A DNA stretch of 64,000 nt from Dipteris shenzhenensis. Taxonomy: Eukaryota; Polypodiophyta; Polypodiopsida; Gleicheniales. Location of the stretch: assembly GCA_047967505.1 (NCBI GenBank), contig CM106541.1; one strand, given 5' to 3'. The position numbers were made by a program, and so were the translations under genes. This document shows, one piece after another, positions 34,408-47,092 of this stretch; position 1 is the stretch's first letter; each line of letters opens with the position of its first letter. A model generated the notes under the pieces. That model did not search any database and was not told where the DNA came from. It saw only the letters and a program-made list of their open reading frames with translations.

Positions 34408-37035
34408 ACTGGTATCAGAGCCCATGGCGTTCGATCTACGAGGAGCTCGGTGAGAGGAGAACGGGAACTGCTTCGAGAGATCTACCGGGAGCTTGGAGAT
34501 GGGTGTGGCATTGTATGCGTTGCCTGTTGCATGAAGATGGAGGTAGCTCGACTTGGTGCTTAGTCAGCTGGCACCTGGGATATGCAATTGCGTTGGGCAT
34601 TGTGGAGTGGCAGAAAGTAGTCGATGTAGAGGGTCCTTTGCTTTGGGCCTGAGCTTGCTAGCTCATAGTCGGCTGGAGAGGCATGGAGTCTTAGGCGATT
34701 TTGAAGAGCGTCGTTGCTGTTGGAGAGCAGCTATGGAGTCCGTTGGTTGAGAGGCTACGCGTGACGGGAGCTGCTGATGGAGGCTTTTGGAGCTCGATGG
34801 AGCAGCTGGCCTGTTGGCATTAGAGCTTGCAGCTGCACTTACTGCTAGAGGCCATGGACTATAAGGATTCGCAGGTTAAAGAAGCCCAATGATGCGTGCA
34901 GTATTAGAATCTGCTATAGGCATCTAGGAAGACGCGGCTGAGCAAATAGCTTGGCGCTTCACTGCTGGGAGCCTTGTAGTTGTTGCAGGAGGGCTAGAGA
35001 TTAGCCCATGAGCCCGCTAGCCTGGGGCATTGATGGAGGCTGTAATCAACCATTGTTGAAGCCTTGTGAATCCGATTTCAGACAGTCATTGCTGAGGACG
35101 CCTTGGTTGATGCGTGAGCTGGCTATTGTGTCATCTGGCTGTGTCTTACGACTGTTGGGCTTTCGCTACCATTGACGCTATCGAGGTTGCCAATGCACTT
35201 ACAACGGGAGACGTTGTGAGCCTTTTAGTGGATTGCAGACTCCAAATTTACAGAAGGAGGGCAGCCTGAAGCTCTTACAGTCCAAGAAGCAATCTCTACA
35301 AGAGGAACTTAGTGGCCTGTGAAATGTGATTGCGCCACAGCAAAAGAGTAGGGAGCTTGGTTGTCATTTGGAGAGCAGCAGAGAGCTGTTGGGACATATT
35401 TCTGGAAGCCTTAGTTGGAGTAGGAGGTCACAAATGCTCGTTGAAGGAGAGGTTACTGAAGGGCACTTTTGCTCGTGATGCCATTGAAGGGCTTGCTCAA
35501 GGTTGCCATTAATCTACCTCTCTATTTCTCTCAATGGCTTTTTCTCTCAGAAGGACACAGGGAAATCTTTCTCTCTCTCTCTTTCACTTAAGGAGATCTC
35601 TCTTGCTCTTTCTTACACAAAGTATGGACATTAGCTGTGGATAGGCTGATTTGAGGCTGTTGCTTGGACACTTTACGGGACTGGTCATATGCCATTTTGC
35701 AGTCTTGCACAAGGAGCTTTCGATCTGTACATCACTTTGGCAGTGGCATTGACACATGCTTTGACAGTGGTACATGCCTGGTTGAGATGCATTGACAGTT
35801 CGTTGGATGCATGGTTATTTGCCTATGTTGGATACATACGGTGGTACGGTGATGTATTGAGATCCTGTCAGATTAGCATCATTTGGAGCACATTTCGGGG
35901 CTGTTTTGCCAGTGCTTTTGGGCTATTTAATTGCTGATCTATGAGCATTCTTGGGGCTGATTTGGTTGGGCATTGTACTTGCCATTTTGCTGGTGTTGCA
36001 GTTGACATACGGGGTGATCTGCTGGATGTATTTTGACCATTTTTGGGGCTGTTTTTTGCCGGAGCAGATGAGTGCTGTAAAGGGCAGCAAACATTCAAGG
36101 AAGCTGCTGTTGCTGTTTTTATGACAAAACAGTCATTTTCAGGACTGAATATCTCTTTCCTAGTGTGGAATTGCACTTTGTGCCGAACTGAAAAGTTGTA
36201 GTTCATAGAACATACTACAACTTTGCTTTTGGAAGCAAGTTGATCCGGTATAAGCTGCAGGAGTTACAGCCTCTGCAAAACCACAAAAAGTTGCAGTCTA
36301 CTGTCTATTTGTGACCAATGTGCAGGAAGCTGTTTTTCAGGTGAGAATATCTGAGAATCCAGAAGGATTTGGCTCTTGAGGTCAACTGACAAGTTGTAGA
36401 TCTTTCTACCAGCTACAACTTTGCTGTTTACAGCTTTGGCATCTGGTCTTTCAGTGAAAAGATATCGCTGTTCAAAGACAGGGACAGCGTGTTATTTTGC
36501 CCAAAGTGGCTGTGAGGTATTGTTGTAGGGATTTCTCTTGCACAACAGTGAATTGGGAACTCACAGTAAATTACAGAAAGTGATTGGGATCTCACTTCAG
36601 TCCAAGGGCATTATTGGCATTTTGGCAAATCACTTTGGCACATTTGGCAAGTGGTGAATGCTTGATTTTGTTGCCAAAGGATTGCACACTTGAGGTGATG
36701 CATTGGTGTTGCAGTAAATGCCATTTCGATGCATTATGGATTTGCATTGGTGGATGCCGCATTGATGTTTATGGATAGTTGAGCTGGGCTCCTATTGCCA
36801 TTGGTTGAGCAGGCATTGCTCATTTGGTTCAGTGCATTTCTTACTTCAATTGCCGGGCATTGGAAGGTTACTGGGCTGCATATATTCTTGTTTATGCCTC
36901 TTTATGGCTGAGTGCTTTTGAGCATTGGATCAGCCAATTTATTTGGAGACCTGATTGGTCTGGACAACTTTTTGGTCATTTGGGTTGCCTATTGCACTAT
37001 ACTGCTCTTTGGTTGTGAGCTATTGTGCCACAGAT

Positions 37036-40000
37036 ATGGCATCTACAGCTGGTAGTGCCCTCTTTGATATTGAGAGGTTGGATGGATCAAACTTTCAGTA
37101 TTGGAAAGAGCAGATTTATGATGTGTTAGTGCAGAAGAGGCAGCATAAGCCCATTCAATGCAAAGGTGTCAAGCCTAATAGCATTAAACAGAGTGATTGG
37201 GATGACATGGATGAGCAAGCATGCTCTATCATTCAGTCATCACTCTCAAAGTCAGTCTACTTGCAGGTACAGGATGGTGTACAAGGAGTAGATTGCCATG
37301 CATATGAGTTCTATACTCGTATATGCCGGATGTATGACCATGATAGTGTTATGTTACAGCATGATGGGCTGAATTACAGCCTTGATATGCACTCCAAAGG
37401 TCGATCAATTGGTAGAAACAGGTCATGTTCAAGGGGGAATTCCAGGAGCAAGTCTAGCTCTCGGACTTGTATTAGATGTTTCTATTGTGGAAAGTATGGC
37501 CACATGAAAAAGTACTGCTGGAAATGGCTAAGAAAATGCAAGAAGAAGAGCAAGGTTAAGAATGACAGGAAGAAGGAGAAGAAGCATGTTGAGGTTCAAG
37601 GCGTGGATGCCAGGGTTTCCACTGACAGTAGCAGTGATGAAGTCATTCTTTTGTCTATGTCTGACACCTCCTTCTTGGCCATTGATGTACCCATTCTTGG
37701 TGATTGGATGTTAGATCCATGTGCTTCATGTCATATGACCCCTCATAGGTCATGGTTCAGTGCATATCAGGAATGCATTGTGGAGAGTGGTTTGATGGGC
37801 ATTGATCATTCTATGGATGTCTATGGTTATGGGGATATCCACCTTGTGATGCCTAGTGGCTCTATTCTTGTTCTACAGAGGGTTAGACATATACCAGGAC
37901 TTGCTACGAGCAAGATCAGTACTGGACAGTTGGTTGAGGCAGGTTATCATGTCTCTTTGGGTGATCATGCATGGAAGATTGCTAGAGGCAATCTGGTTAT
38001 GGCTAGGGGATCACGGGTTGGATTCTCTTATGCATTGCATGTATCAGGTGTCCAAGATAAGATGCTAATGATTAGTAAGCAGCCATCAGCTAGTTTATGG
38101 TATGCCGACTTGGACATATGTCTACTACAGGTATGGAAGCCCTTACAACATTGAGATACATTCCTGTTATGGATGTCTCTCAAATTTTATGTCATGATTG
38201 TGATGATGGTCAGCAGTTAGGATCCTCCTTTGTGAGGAAGACAATCAGTGAGAGGTATCTTGAGCCATTGCAGTTGGTTCAGAGTTGTGCAGTTTGTGGG
38301 CCTATGCCTACCGTTTCACTGGGTGGCGCCTCTTACTTTGTGACATTTATTGATGCTGCTACAAAGTACATATGGGTATATCCGATTCGGTAGAAGCATG
38401 ATGTATATGATACATTTCAGCGCTTCTTGGGTAATGCTGAAAATCAGTCAGGAAAGAAGCTATTGAGCTTGATGACTGATGGTGATGCAGAGTTTACCTC
38501 TTCTAGATTTCAGCATCTATGTGATACACTTGGTATCAGGAGGGTGTTGACCACTCCTCATCTTTCTGCTCATGATGCCTTGGCAGAAGGCATAAATCGG
38601 ATTCTATTGGACAGGATTGGTAGCATGCTACGGTATGCAGGTCTTACCGAATGCTATTGGGCTGAGGCATGTAAGACAGCTGCATACTTGCTTAACAGGT
38701 CACCCAGGAGATCTCTGAATGGTAGAGTGCCATTTGACTTCTTGACAGGCAGGGCACCATGTTATGAGCATTTACGTGTGTTTGGTTGCGAGGCTTATGC
38801 TCATGGTTCTCGATCGAGGAGGTGTATCTTCCTTGGATACAGTGAGTCCAATAGGGACTACAGGTTATGGGATTCTTCAACTAGAGAGTTGATACGCAGC
38901 CATAATGTCTATTTCAGAGAGGATGCTACGTTTAGACAGCCCAGGACTATGGATAGTAGGAGAGTGGTGTTCCAGGAAGGTGTAAGTGCACTGATACCTC
39001 CGAATTCTATGCAGGGACAGCCCATATTCCTTGGAGTGGGAGGTTTTTCCCACGGTGAGCAGGTTATAAAGTTGGGACAGCCACGATTACTTCCTGATTT
39101 TGGTCAGAGACGGTCAGATGTCTCTAGTATTCCACAGGTTTATACTCCTATGGAGATTGTTGATGCATCTTCTATGGACAGTTATAGTTTACTCCCAGGA
39201 TGCGGAGTGCCTCTTGCAGATGAGGATGAGGCTATACATGGTGAGGAGGATACCTTGGCTAATGATGCCCGGTATGATCCATTGGCTGGTTATGCCAGGA
39301 CAGATGTGGTTTCTGCAGTTATTGACTCGGGTCATATTGCGCATGGGCAGGAATCATTGATATGTTTACTTCGTAAGTGCCTCCATGGCCAGAAGCAATC
39401 CCCTCGAGCTTGGCTTCATAGGTTTGATACCGTTATGAGAGCTCAGGATGTGATGCGCAGTGAGACAGGTTATGGTCTCAGTATTCAGGAGGTCGCTATC
39501 CTTCTGAGGTTACTTGCCATATGGTTCCTTATGGATAGGGATGCTTTGCAGTGGGAGCTGCATGGTCTTGATGATGTTTGTCAGATACTTGGTTGTTTCA
39601 GTATGGAGAGGGGGAAGTTACTGAGTACTCCATTGCCTATGTTGGCTCCATACTTGAAACACAGCAAGTTTGACGATCATAGATCAGTTGAGCAGCAAGT
39701 TATGGTTGATATGGCAGCCATAGTACTTCATGCATCCATGACTGTGTTGAGACTTGGTTCTCACATGTTTGCCATTGGGGCTACACTTCCGGTTCTTGCT
39801 TCCGTTGCAGTGGGAGTTGGTAGCATGATTATGGCAGATTTTGGCAGTAGGGAAGCGGTTGTGGACATCAGGTCCTTATGCTTCCAGGAGCAGCATGCAG
39901 GTGATGCAGGTTGGGTAGACCAGCAGAGGTCTATTGTTGGGTATGTGCTTATGGTCACAGGTGGTACAGAGACATTTTCTTTGCACAGTGACAGTTCAGG

Positions 40001-40061
40001 TGCTATGGACTTAGCACAAGAGCACGTGGTGGTGAGAGTTCACTCTCCCAACAAGATCTAG
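37036..40061 (+). pseudogene. Degenerate gag-pol of copia E with lost active sites
   Basis: Gag starts MASTAGSALFDIERLDG. After about 90 residues the middle of Gag is missing and the frame jumps to an intact CCHC knuckle CFYCGKYGHMKKYC. The protease site reads LDPCASCHMTPH, so DSG is lost. Integrase has QSCAVCGPM in place of HSDVCGP (first Asp lost) but keeps LMTDGDAEF and ALAEGINR. The reverse transcriptase region keeps CLHGQKQSPRAWLHRF but has no YVDD. RNase H lacks the TDSDYAG Asp and the STTEAEY block but keeps LHSDSSGAMDLA. Only one frameshift (near 38110) and one TAG (38391) break it; 38427-40061 is open for 544 codons. Little damage by stops next to complete loss of catalysis suggests the changes predate the last move. 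Confidence 0.85.
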
Positions 40062-40275
40062 CATGAGATCTTGGTTGACAGGCATCTACAGCTTGTCATT
40101 TTCTATCCTGCAAACCTGATGTTTGCTAGCAGCTTATCCTCTATGCACTTTGCACATTGTAAAGTGCCGATGGGCATAGGATGACGGTCTGGTCATCTTG
40201 TTTTTCAGCCTATGGCTGATTGTATTATATGTGTACTATACTCCCTTAAAGGCACACTGCCTTTAAGTGGGAGGT

Positions 40276-40421
40276 TGTTGGGGTAAAGGGCAGTGTGCCC
40301 ACCCACTTGTACAGTGCCCATGTATACTCATATATATATGATAGAGGAATAAGCTGGAGTAGCTTTTGCTCCACCACTTTTGGTGTCTCCTATCCCTTTG
40401 TGTGTGCTCTCCTCTCCCACA
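40276..40421 (+). repeat. 3' LTR of copia E
   Basis: Identical to 34262-34407; followed by TAGAT and then the resumed integrase sequence of copia C. Confidence 0.94.
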
Positions 40422-40426
40422 TAGAT

Positions 40427-42560
40427 CACCTAGTAAGAGTTTGGATGGTGGTGTTCCTGAAGAGGCATGGAGTGGCAAGAAGCCCTCTTACTCTCATTTG
40501 TGTATATTTGGGTGTGAGGCATATGCACATGTGCCAAAAGAGCTTCGAAAGAAGCTAGATCCTAAGTCCAGGAAATGCATCTTTTTGGGTTATGGTGAAA
40601 GTGGAGAGATGGGCTATCATCTCTGGGATCCAGAAGCAAAGAAGATCATACGCAGCCATGATGTGGTCTTCAATGAGAAGATGATGCATAAGACACCCAT
40701 GAGGGATGTGGAAATGAGGAGAATCACTTTCCAGGATGTGAATCCACCTGCATATGTTGATAGACAGCAAGCTGTCCATGCACCAAATGTGCAAGAAATG
40801 GTACCATCAAGTATTCCCATAGGTATACAATCAAGGGTAGATGATGGATCATCTATTGGTGGAAATGATGAGCCAAATGTGGCTGATATGCAGGTGGGAT
40901 AGCAAGCTGAAATGCCCTTGAGAAGATCTTCTAGAGTGTCTAGACTGCCTGATAAGTTTGTTCCAGGGGTAGACTATGTGATGCTTACTGATTGCGAGGA
41001 GCCTTCTTGCTACAAAGAGGCTATGATGCGCAAGGATCAACGCAAGTGGGAGTATGCTATGCAATCAGAGATGAGTTCACTTATGAAGAATAAGACTTGG
41101 GACTTGGTTTCTTTGCCACATGGAAAGAAAGCAATGCCATGTAAATGGGTCTACAAAATGAAGGTCACAGGTGATGATGTGCCTAGGTACAAGGCCCGTT
41201 TGGTTGCTAAAGGGTTCAAGCAAGAGAAGGGTGTGGACTTTGATGAGATATTCTCTCCGGTTGTGAAGATGACCACACTTAGATGCATGCTTGGACTAGT
41301 GACATCAGAGGATGAGCAGGGGATATGGAGCTTATGTAGATGGATGTCAAGACGGCTTTCTTGCATAGGGATTTGCATGAGGAAATTTACATGGTGCAGT
41401 CGGAAGGCTTTGAAGAAAAGGGCAAAGAGCATTTAGTTTGCAAGCTGAAGAAGAGTCTCTATGGTCTTAAGCAAGCACCTAGAGAATGGTATCAGAAGTT
41501 TGATGCTTTCATTCGGTCCCAGGGTTTTAGGAGGAGTGAAATTGATCACTGCCTCTACACTAAAAGGGCTAAGGATAATAGCTTGATAATCTTGGCACTA
41601 TATGTGGATGATATGCTATTGGCTAGCAAGAATACTTATGAGCTAGATGCATTAAAGGCCAAGTTGCATGAGGCCTTTGATATGAAGGATTTGGGACTTG
41701 CAGGTCATATTCTTGGTATGCGCATCACGCATGATCGGAGTAGGAAACTCCTTTGGCTTTCACAAAAAGAGTATGTTACAAAAGTATTGCAGTGTTTCAA
41801 TATGGAGGGGGGGAAGGCAGTGAGTACTCCATTGCCTCCATATGTGAAACTGAGTCATACAGATAGTCCCAAATCAGATGAGGAAAGGGGCATGATGGCC
41901 AAGGTTCCTTATGCATCAGCAGTTGGGAGTCTAATGTATGCTATGATAGCTACTAGACCAAACATTGCATTTGCAGTGGGAGTTGTTAGCCGGTATATGG
42001 CTAATCCAAGAAAGAGGCATTGGGAGGCAGTTAAGTGCATCGTGAGGTACATGAAGGGTACCAAGGAGATGTGCATCTACTTTGGTAAAGGAGACATGCG
42101 TGTACTTGGATACACAGATTCAGACTATGCAGGGCATGTGGATAGTAGGAGATCCACTTCTGGTTATGTGTTCACCTTTGCAGGTGGTGCAGAGTCGTGG
42201 ATGTCTCGTGCACAGAAGTGCGTGGCTTTGTCTACCACAGAGGCTGAGTATGTTGCAGCCACAGAGGGTTGCAAGGAGGCTATATGGCTTGATCAGCTAG
42301 TGGGAGATTTGGGGATTCATACAGGTGTACCGACATTGCATAGTGATTCCATGAGTGCTATTCAGCTAGCACGGAATCCGGTCTTTCATGCAAAGACCAA
42401 ACACATTGAGGTCAGGTATCATTTCATCAGGGAGATACTTGAGGACAAGCGCATAGAGCTTGTCAAGGTTCATACAAATGATAACCTTGCAGATATGCTG
42501 ACGAAGAGTCTACCTAGTCAGCGGTTTGAGTATTGTCATGTATTGATGGGCATTGGATAG
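40427..42560 (+). pseudogene. gag-pol: gag-pol of copia C, part after the E insertion
   Basis: Continues the integrase C-terminal part (FGCEAYAHVPKELRKKLDPK), then reverse transcriptase with KWVYKMKV, LDL-type MDVKTAFLH, YVDDM near 41602, and RNase H with TDSDYAG, STTEAEY, LHSDSMSAIQLA and ADMLTKSLP, ending at 42560. There is a TAG near 40900 (likely CAG), a frameshift near 41320 and a TAG at 41337 just before MDVKTAFLH. All catalytic motifs of reverse transcriptase and RNase H are intact. Confidence 0.9.
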
Positions 42561-42613
42561 TATGCTCACTGGTTGTTCTCCCTTAAAGGCACATTGTCCT
42601 TTAAGTGGGAGGT

Positions 42614-42784
42614 TGTGGGGGTTAAAGGTCACTGTGCCTTTACCCCACTTATGTACAATACTCAAACACATATATAAATGAATGAAAAAGAAGATTAGGG
42701 TGGTTCTGCACCCACCAAAACTTGTGTGGCTCTCTATCTCTCTCTCTCCCTCTTCCGTTCTTGCTTCCGTTGAGAGCACTCTCA
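42614..42784 (+). repeat. 3' LTR of copia C
   Basis: 171 bp, preceded by the polypurine tract; one substitution and one extra G compared with 30701-30870. Confidence 0.92.
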
Positions 42785-42850
42785 GTCTCAACCTTTTCAC
42801 AAAGGAAATTTTGTAACAAACAACATTATTTTGTAATTAATTTAAAAAAA

Positions 42851-42915
42851 ACATTAGTGGGGCAAAACGAGGGCAAAACAGGGCTTGCTGTAGCCCTCTT
42901 TAGCCCCACTAATGT
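42851..42915. repeat. Conserved hairpin of CACTA-4
   Basis: Same hairpin as in the other CACTA copies, here with a small internal duplication (GGGCAAAAC twice). Subterminal CGCTATATAGCGA palindromes follow to 43055. Confidence 0.75.
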
Positions 42916-43277
42916 TTTTTTTTAGCTTCTGTTAATCGTCGTTGTACAGCGACGTTTACCAGTGTCGCTATATAGCGATGTTTACCAATGTCACTATATA
43001 TCGATGCTTATTAGTGTCGCTATATAGCAACACTTATTAGTGATCATTCTTTTCCGACGCTTATAACAACGTATATACCGACCTTTGCGCCCATCAAAAA
43101 AAACTTTTTAGTGTAAAAAAGGTTGGTATTTCCATCGAAAAAGAGCATGTGCCTTTTAGTGTATCTATATCTATATATTACATATATTTATATATTATGC
43201 CAACGTTTAAAAGTGGAGGCCAACTAAGCAACAATTTAAAACTTGAGACCAAAACTAATCTAGAGATAAGACCTAGA

Positions 43278-43304
43278 GATGAGAGAGAGAGAGAGAGAGA
43301 GAAG

Positions 43305-43379
<75 letters not shown>

Positions 43380-43399
43380 CTAGAGGGAGAGGAGAGAGT

Positions 43400-43460
<61 letters not shown>

Positions 43461-43535
43461 AGAGATAACAGCCACATATGAGAGAGAAAGAAAGAGAGAG
43501 AGAGAGGGGGGGCAAGCGAGGAGTGAGAATGAGAT

Positions 43536-43604
<69 letters not shown>

Positions 43605-43619
43605 GGGGGGGAAGAGAGG

Positions 43620-43655
<36 letters not shown>

Positions 43656-43680
43656 GGAGAAGAGCAAGCGAGGGAGTCTT
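43278..43680. repeat. Long GA microsatellite
   Basis: About 400 bases of almost pure (GA)n on the plus strand with short interruptions such as CTAGAGATAACAGCC near 43460. No coding meaning. 43162-43277 and 43681-43939 are AT-rich with nothing recognised. Confidence 0.95.
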
Positions 43681-43939
43681 GGGGGAAATGTAAGTATACT
43701 ATGAGCATTCAAACTGAGGGTATTTCAATTCTCAAGACTTACATAAATATATTTATAGCAAGGGTAGTTTTATACACTGTATTTAAATTAACAGGTAGGG
43801 TGTGTTTATTCTCATATCAAAATTCAAAGTTATTTTTTCAATATTGTCTCATCTAGGATGATGTGTAAGAACTATCACAATTTGTTGATGGGTAGCTCAA
43901 AGTTTTAATGTGCTGACTAGCCCTTGCAATCATGATAAG

Positions 43940-44195
43940 TAGCTTGGGGAGGTCACTTTGTATAACCTCTCTATATCACATGCGTTCAAGGCTTATTTGT
44001 AAAATCCCTTATCTGTAGATTTTTCCTTAATAAAATGTACCCTTTTTCTATACAAATCTATAATTTCTTTTTGAAATGATTTTAAATAATCCCTTATGTA
44101 AGTTAGATTCTGTAAAATTTAGAAATTAAAAATCTCCTTCTGTTGAACTCATGTGATAGGGTTACATATGATGAGTGACCCCCCTGAGATAAGTA
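43940..44195 (+). repeat. Unknown module, inverted relative to 49714-49945
   Basis: Shares, in reverse, TTGAACGCA, AAAATGTACCCTTT and GAGTTCAACAG with 49714-49945, ending at GAGTGACCCCCC in both. AT-rich; no gene seen. Confidence 0.75.
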
Positions 44196-44720
44196 GATAT
44201 TGGTGTTGGATTCAGCCAGTTGTGGTCTCTCAAGGTCTTCTCAAGTTCCAGACACTCCACAGATGGTCTTGCCTAGTGATCAAGATCTTCCTAATGCCAA
44301 CCATAAGAAATTCCTCCTCGACCAAAAATATCAACCAGACCCACAAGAAGATCACCATGACGTCATTGATAGTCTGGAAGGTGGGGCACTCCATGCCACC
44401 CCATCGGCTAAAAACATCACGAAGAGAATCAAAGAAGCTGCTAGGTCCATTAGGTCAAGGATGGAGAAATTATTTAATTTTTTTAGATATTCCTATAAAG
44501 TCCTTGCTCATTAATCGGGGTGAAGAGAGGAGCAAGGGTTCGGGTAGGAAAACACAAAGGTTTTATAATTGTAGTGAAGAATCAAAGACATCAAGCTCTG
44601 TGGCTTCAAAAATTGAATTGTGGCCTAGATGAGAATTCCTACATGCATTGTGAATTATAAGCTATTTCTACTCATATCAGAATACTCTTGGATAGATAGC
44701 CAACTAGATGTTATTGTTAA
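44196..44720 (+). other. Unrecognised open frame near 44200-44514
   Basis: A 104-codon frame starts MVLDSASCGLSRSSQ and looks protein-like (charged C-terminal AARSIRSRMEKLFNFFR) but matches no family I know. An overlapping frame at 44153-44632 is also open. It could be a fragment of a transposon gene. The rest of the stretch shows nothing. Confidence 0.3.
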
Positions 44721-45872
44721 TATTACATGGAAAGTTGATATAGGTAGAGAGACCTAGTAGTCTATTTCTACAGTTGACCTAGCAGGCCCCAGGTTGCTTT
44801 ATGTAAATCTCATGTAAATACTTTAAGCTATATGCCTATGTTTACATATGCTCGTGTGAATTCCTATGTCTAAGCTTCTATGTTTCTCTATGCCTATGTA
44901 TATGTATGCCTATGTCTATGCTTCTACGTTTCTATATGCATTGTGATGTATGCTTATGCTATATGTGAATGCTAGCATATGTTTTATGCCTATTTAATGA
45001 ATGCCTATCCTTCTATGTGCCTATGTGAATGCATATCCTTCACATATGTGACCTATAGTGTTTAGATAAACAATTATTATTCTGTAATATGGTCGTCTTG
45101 CAACAATCCATCATCCTTCTATGGACCGTATCATATGACTTCACACAAATGCAACTATATCTTGTCATCCATGGTTTGATCATGTAGACATTGTGCAAAG
45201 GTCTCATTAAAATATACCCCATCATGGATTTTTTTTTTTGCAAAAGAGGGAAATATTTATTAAAAGAAAATATTTACATTGCAAAAGTTTTGATCATGTA
45301 GGCATTGGAGAGGCATTGCAACTCATGCAAAGGTCTCAATAATTGCTCAATAATTTTAAATCAAATTGAATAAGTTGACAATAAAACATTACATATGGTA
45401 ATATCAAAACATTGTAGAGGGATGTATTGCTAACGTCTTGCATGTTGATATCAAAAGCCTTATCCAGCTCATAGCTCATGCTCGCCACCGGTACTTGCCT
45501 TGTAGATTGCCTTGTCACCACGCAACCTTGACACAACTCATGAGTTTTCACCACTATTAGAAAAGAAACTTCCTTTAGTGTATTTTGAACTGGTAAAAAT
45601 GAAAAAAAAAACCATCTTAAGCAATGAGAAGAAAGTTATTTAAACGGATTAAATTTTATGGCAATCTTGACTTTAAGGGTATTTGAAAGATATATCTTGA
45701 AAATCAAGGTTAGATAAATAAATAGCCTTTGGAATATGGGTTCATGTTTCCTAAGGACATTATAAACTAAAGGTTTTAAGGTTGTATATATATTGATAAA
45801 AGTTTAAACAAACTTATCCATCTAGCTTGCATGGCACTCCTTGATCAAATGCATCAAATTTCAATCGTCCTC
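44721..45872 (+). repeat. Unknown module, inverted relative to 50955-52102
   Basis: Nearly every block reappears in reverse at 50955-52102, for example the short open frame with GYILMRPLHNVYMIKPW on opposite strands, and CTATGTG- and ATGCCTATG-rich sequence. No recognised gene. Copia D interrupts the other copy. Confidence 0.88.
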
Positions 45873-46639
45873 TGCTCCTGACGGACGGCTCAAATCAATA
45901 TCTTGAATGAGCATCCTCATGGCTTCCTCATCTATTTGTTGACGTCATGAGTCCACTGTCAACTACCTTTGTCCACACGGATGACTCCCAATGTTGACTG
46001 CGCTTGTAGCAATTTGTCTTGTTTCGAGAACTGGTGCAAATCACGTAGGGAAATTAGAGGGAAATTATGATAGCTGCATCGCTGCTCTGCTACTGCTCCA
46101 TAGGAAAGTTTTGACGATGACATCACAGCTATTAAGCTCGATAAAGCGGGTACTTGGCGTTTCATTTTCCATCATCTTCTCCTCTTCCCCAACTTGCTTT
46201 CCTCCTCCAAAATTCTAGCTTTCTCGACCAATTACGTTCCCCCTGCTTCCATCTGCCCAATAATTTCGCCTCCAACCAGCCCCCAAATGCACTTCGGTGG
46301 CTTTTTTGCATATCCAACTACCCCCTGGTTGGATATTGAGGCAACTTCTCAGAGCAGCCCTTGTAGCAGGCCGGCTCGAGGCAAGGACCTGAAGACAGGT
46401 TTGACGGACCTGTGATTTTTGTCCATCTTCCTCTGTCGATCCTTGGCGGTGCTTGGTGCATCTCTTTAGAGCGGTGTTGAAGCTAGGCGAGGTGTTGAGG
46501 ATGGGGGTGCTAGCGCTAAGGCTAGGCTAGATGTAGAGAGGGAACTAGTCGCAGATGTGAGGTGAGGTAGGAAACGTAGCCAAAGTTAGGGGTAGGAAAG
46601 GGAAGGCATGGGGGGGATTGAGGGGAGATGGGGGAGCAC

Positions 46640-46710
<71 letters not shown>
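45868..46710 (+). repeat. Unknown module M ending in a GA microsatellite, copy 1
   Basis: Repeated in the same orientation at 48766-49685, from CCTCTGCTCCTGAC through CAATATCTTGAATGAGCATC to a long (GA)n run (46641-46710). A short frame (KILAFS-NYVPPASIC) is shared but broken. No known family. Confidence 0.88.
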
Positions 46711-46716
<6 letters not shown>

Positions 46717-47092
46717 TATACACGAATCCTATTGTGACGCTTAAGTACCGACGTTTAGCATGCGTGGGGCACTAATCATCAGTATTGGAAGCAGGATTCA
46801 TTAAGGGTCACTATATAGCGACTTTAGGTAAACGTCGCTATATAGCGATGCTTGCCTAAAGTCACTATATAGTGACCCTTATCAGATTGCTAATGGTTGT
46901 TATATAGCGACACTGAGACACTTTCCTACATCGATGTTTTATAGAGAGTTTTTTTTCCCATACCGACATTAAAAGATAGTTTTTCCCAATGACACATACA
47001 TGTTTGATCCTTTGAGAGAATAAAAGTACGAGAGCATGTACATCAAGCCTTTGAAGCTCATATATTCATGTCCAAGTTTGAGATGAAAAAAA

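Larger units (their letters stand above)
34262..40421 (+). mobile_element. Copia E: recent insertion with identical LTRs and a catalytically dead pol
   Basis: Two 146-bp LTRs (34262-34407 and 40276-40421) appear identical base for base and are flanked by a perfect TAGAT duplication (34257-34261 and 40422-40426). The primer site TGGTATCAGAGCC is at 34410 and the polypurine tract AAGTGGGAGGT at 40265-40275, the same as copia C. The leader is long (34423-37035, no gene seen). Its coding region is a shortened relative of copia C pol without working catalytic sites, so it must have moved using proteins of another element. Confidence 0.92.
30701..42784 (+). mobile_element. Ty1/copia retrotransposon C, itself interrupted by copia E
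   Basis: Two LTRs of 170 and 171 bp differ by one substitution and one single-base indel. The primer site, gag, protease, integrase, reverse transcriptase, RNase H and polypurine tract (AAGTGGGAGGT, 42603-42613) are in the usual copia order. The 5-bp flanks are GTATC and GTCTC, an imperfect target duplication. Without E (34262-40421 plus one TAGAT) the element is about 5.9 kb. Confidence 0.92.
30613..43161 (-). mobile_element. CACTA-4 remnant, split by copia C
   Basis: 30613-30700 matches the region just after the Ptta gene of CACTA-3 (GAAAGGGTAATTTTGTA). 42790-43161 resumes with the second AAGGAAATTTTGTAA block, the conserved hairpin (42851-42915), subterminal palindromes (42935-43055) and the terminus CCTTTTAGTG. 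Everything between is copia C. The coding part is missing to the left, where satellite abuts. Confidence 0.87.

Noticed and set aside
43149-43712. Long open frames of Arg-Glu or Ser-Leu repeats
   Set aside because: They are translations of (GA)n microsatellites, which have no stops in some frames. The same holds at 15092-16532 and 49428-49777.
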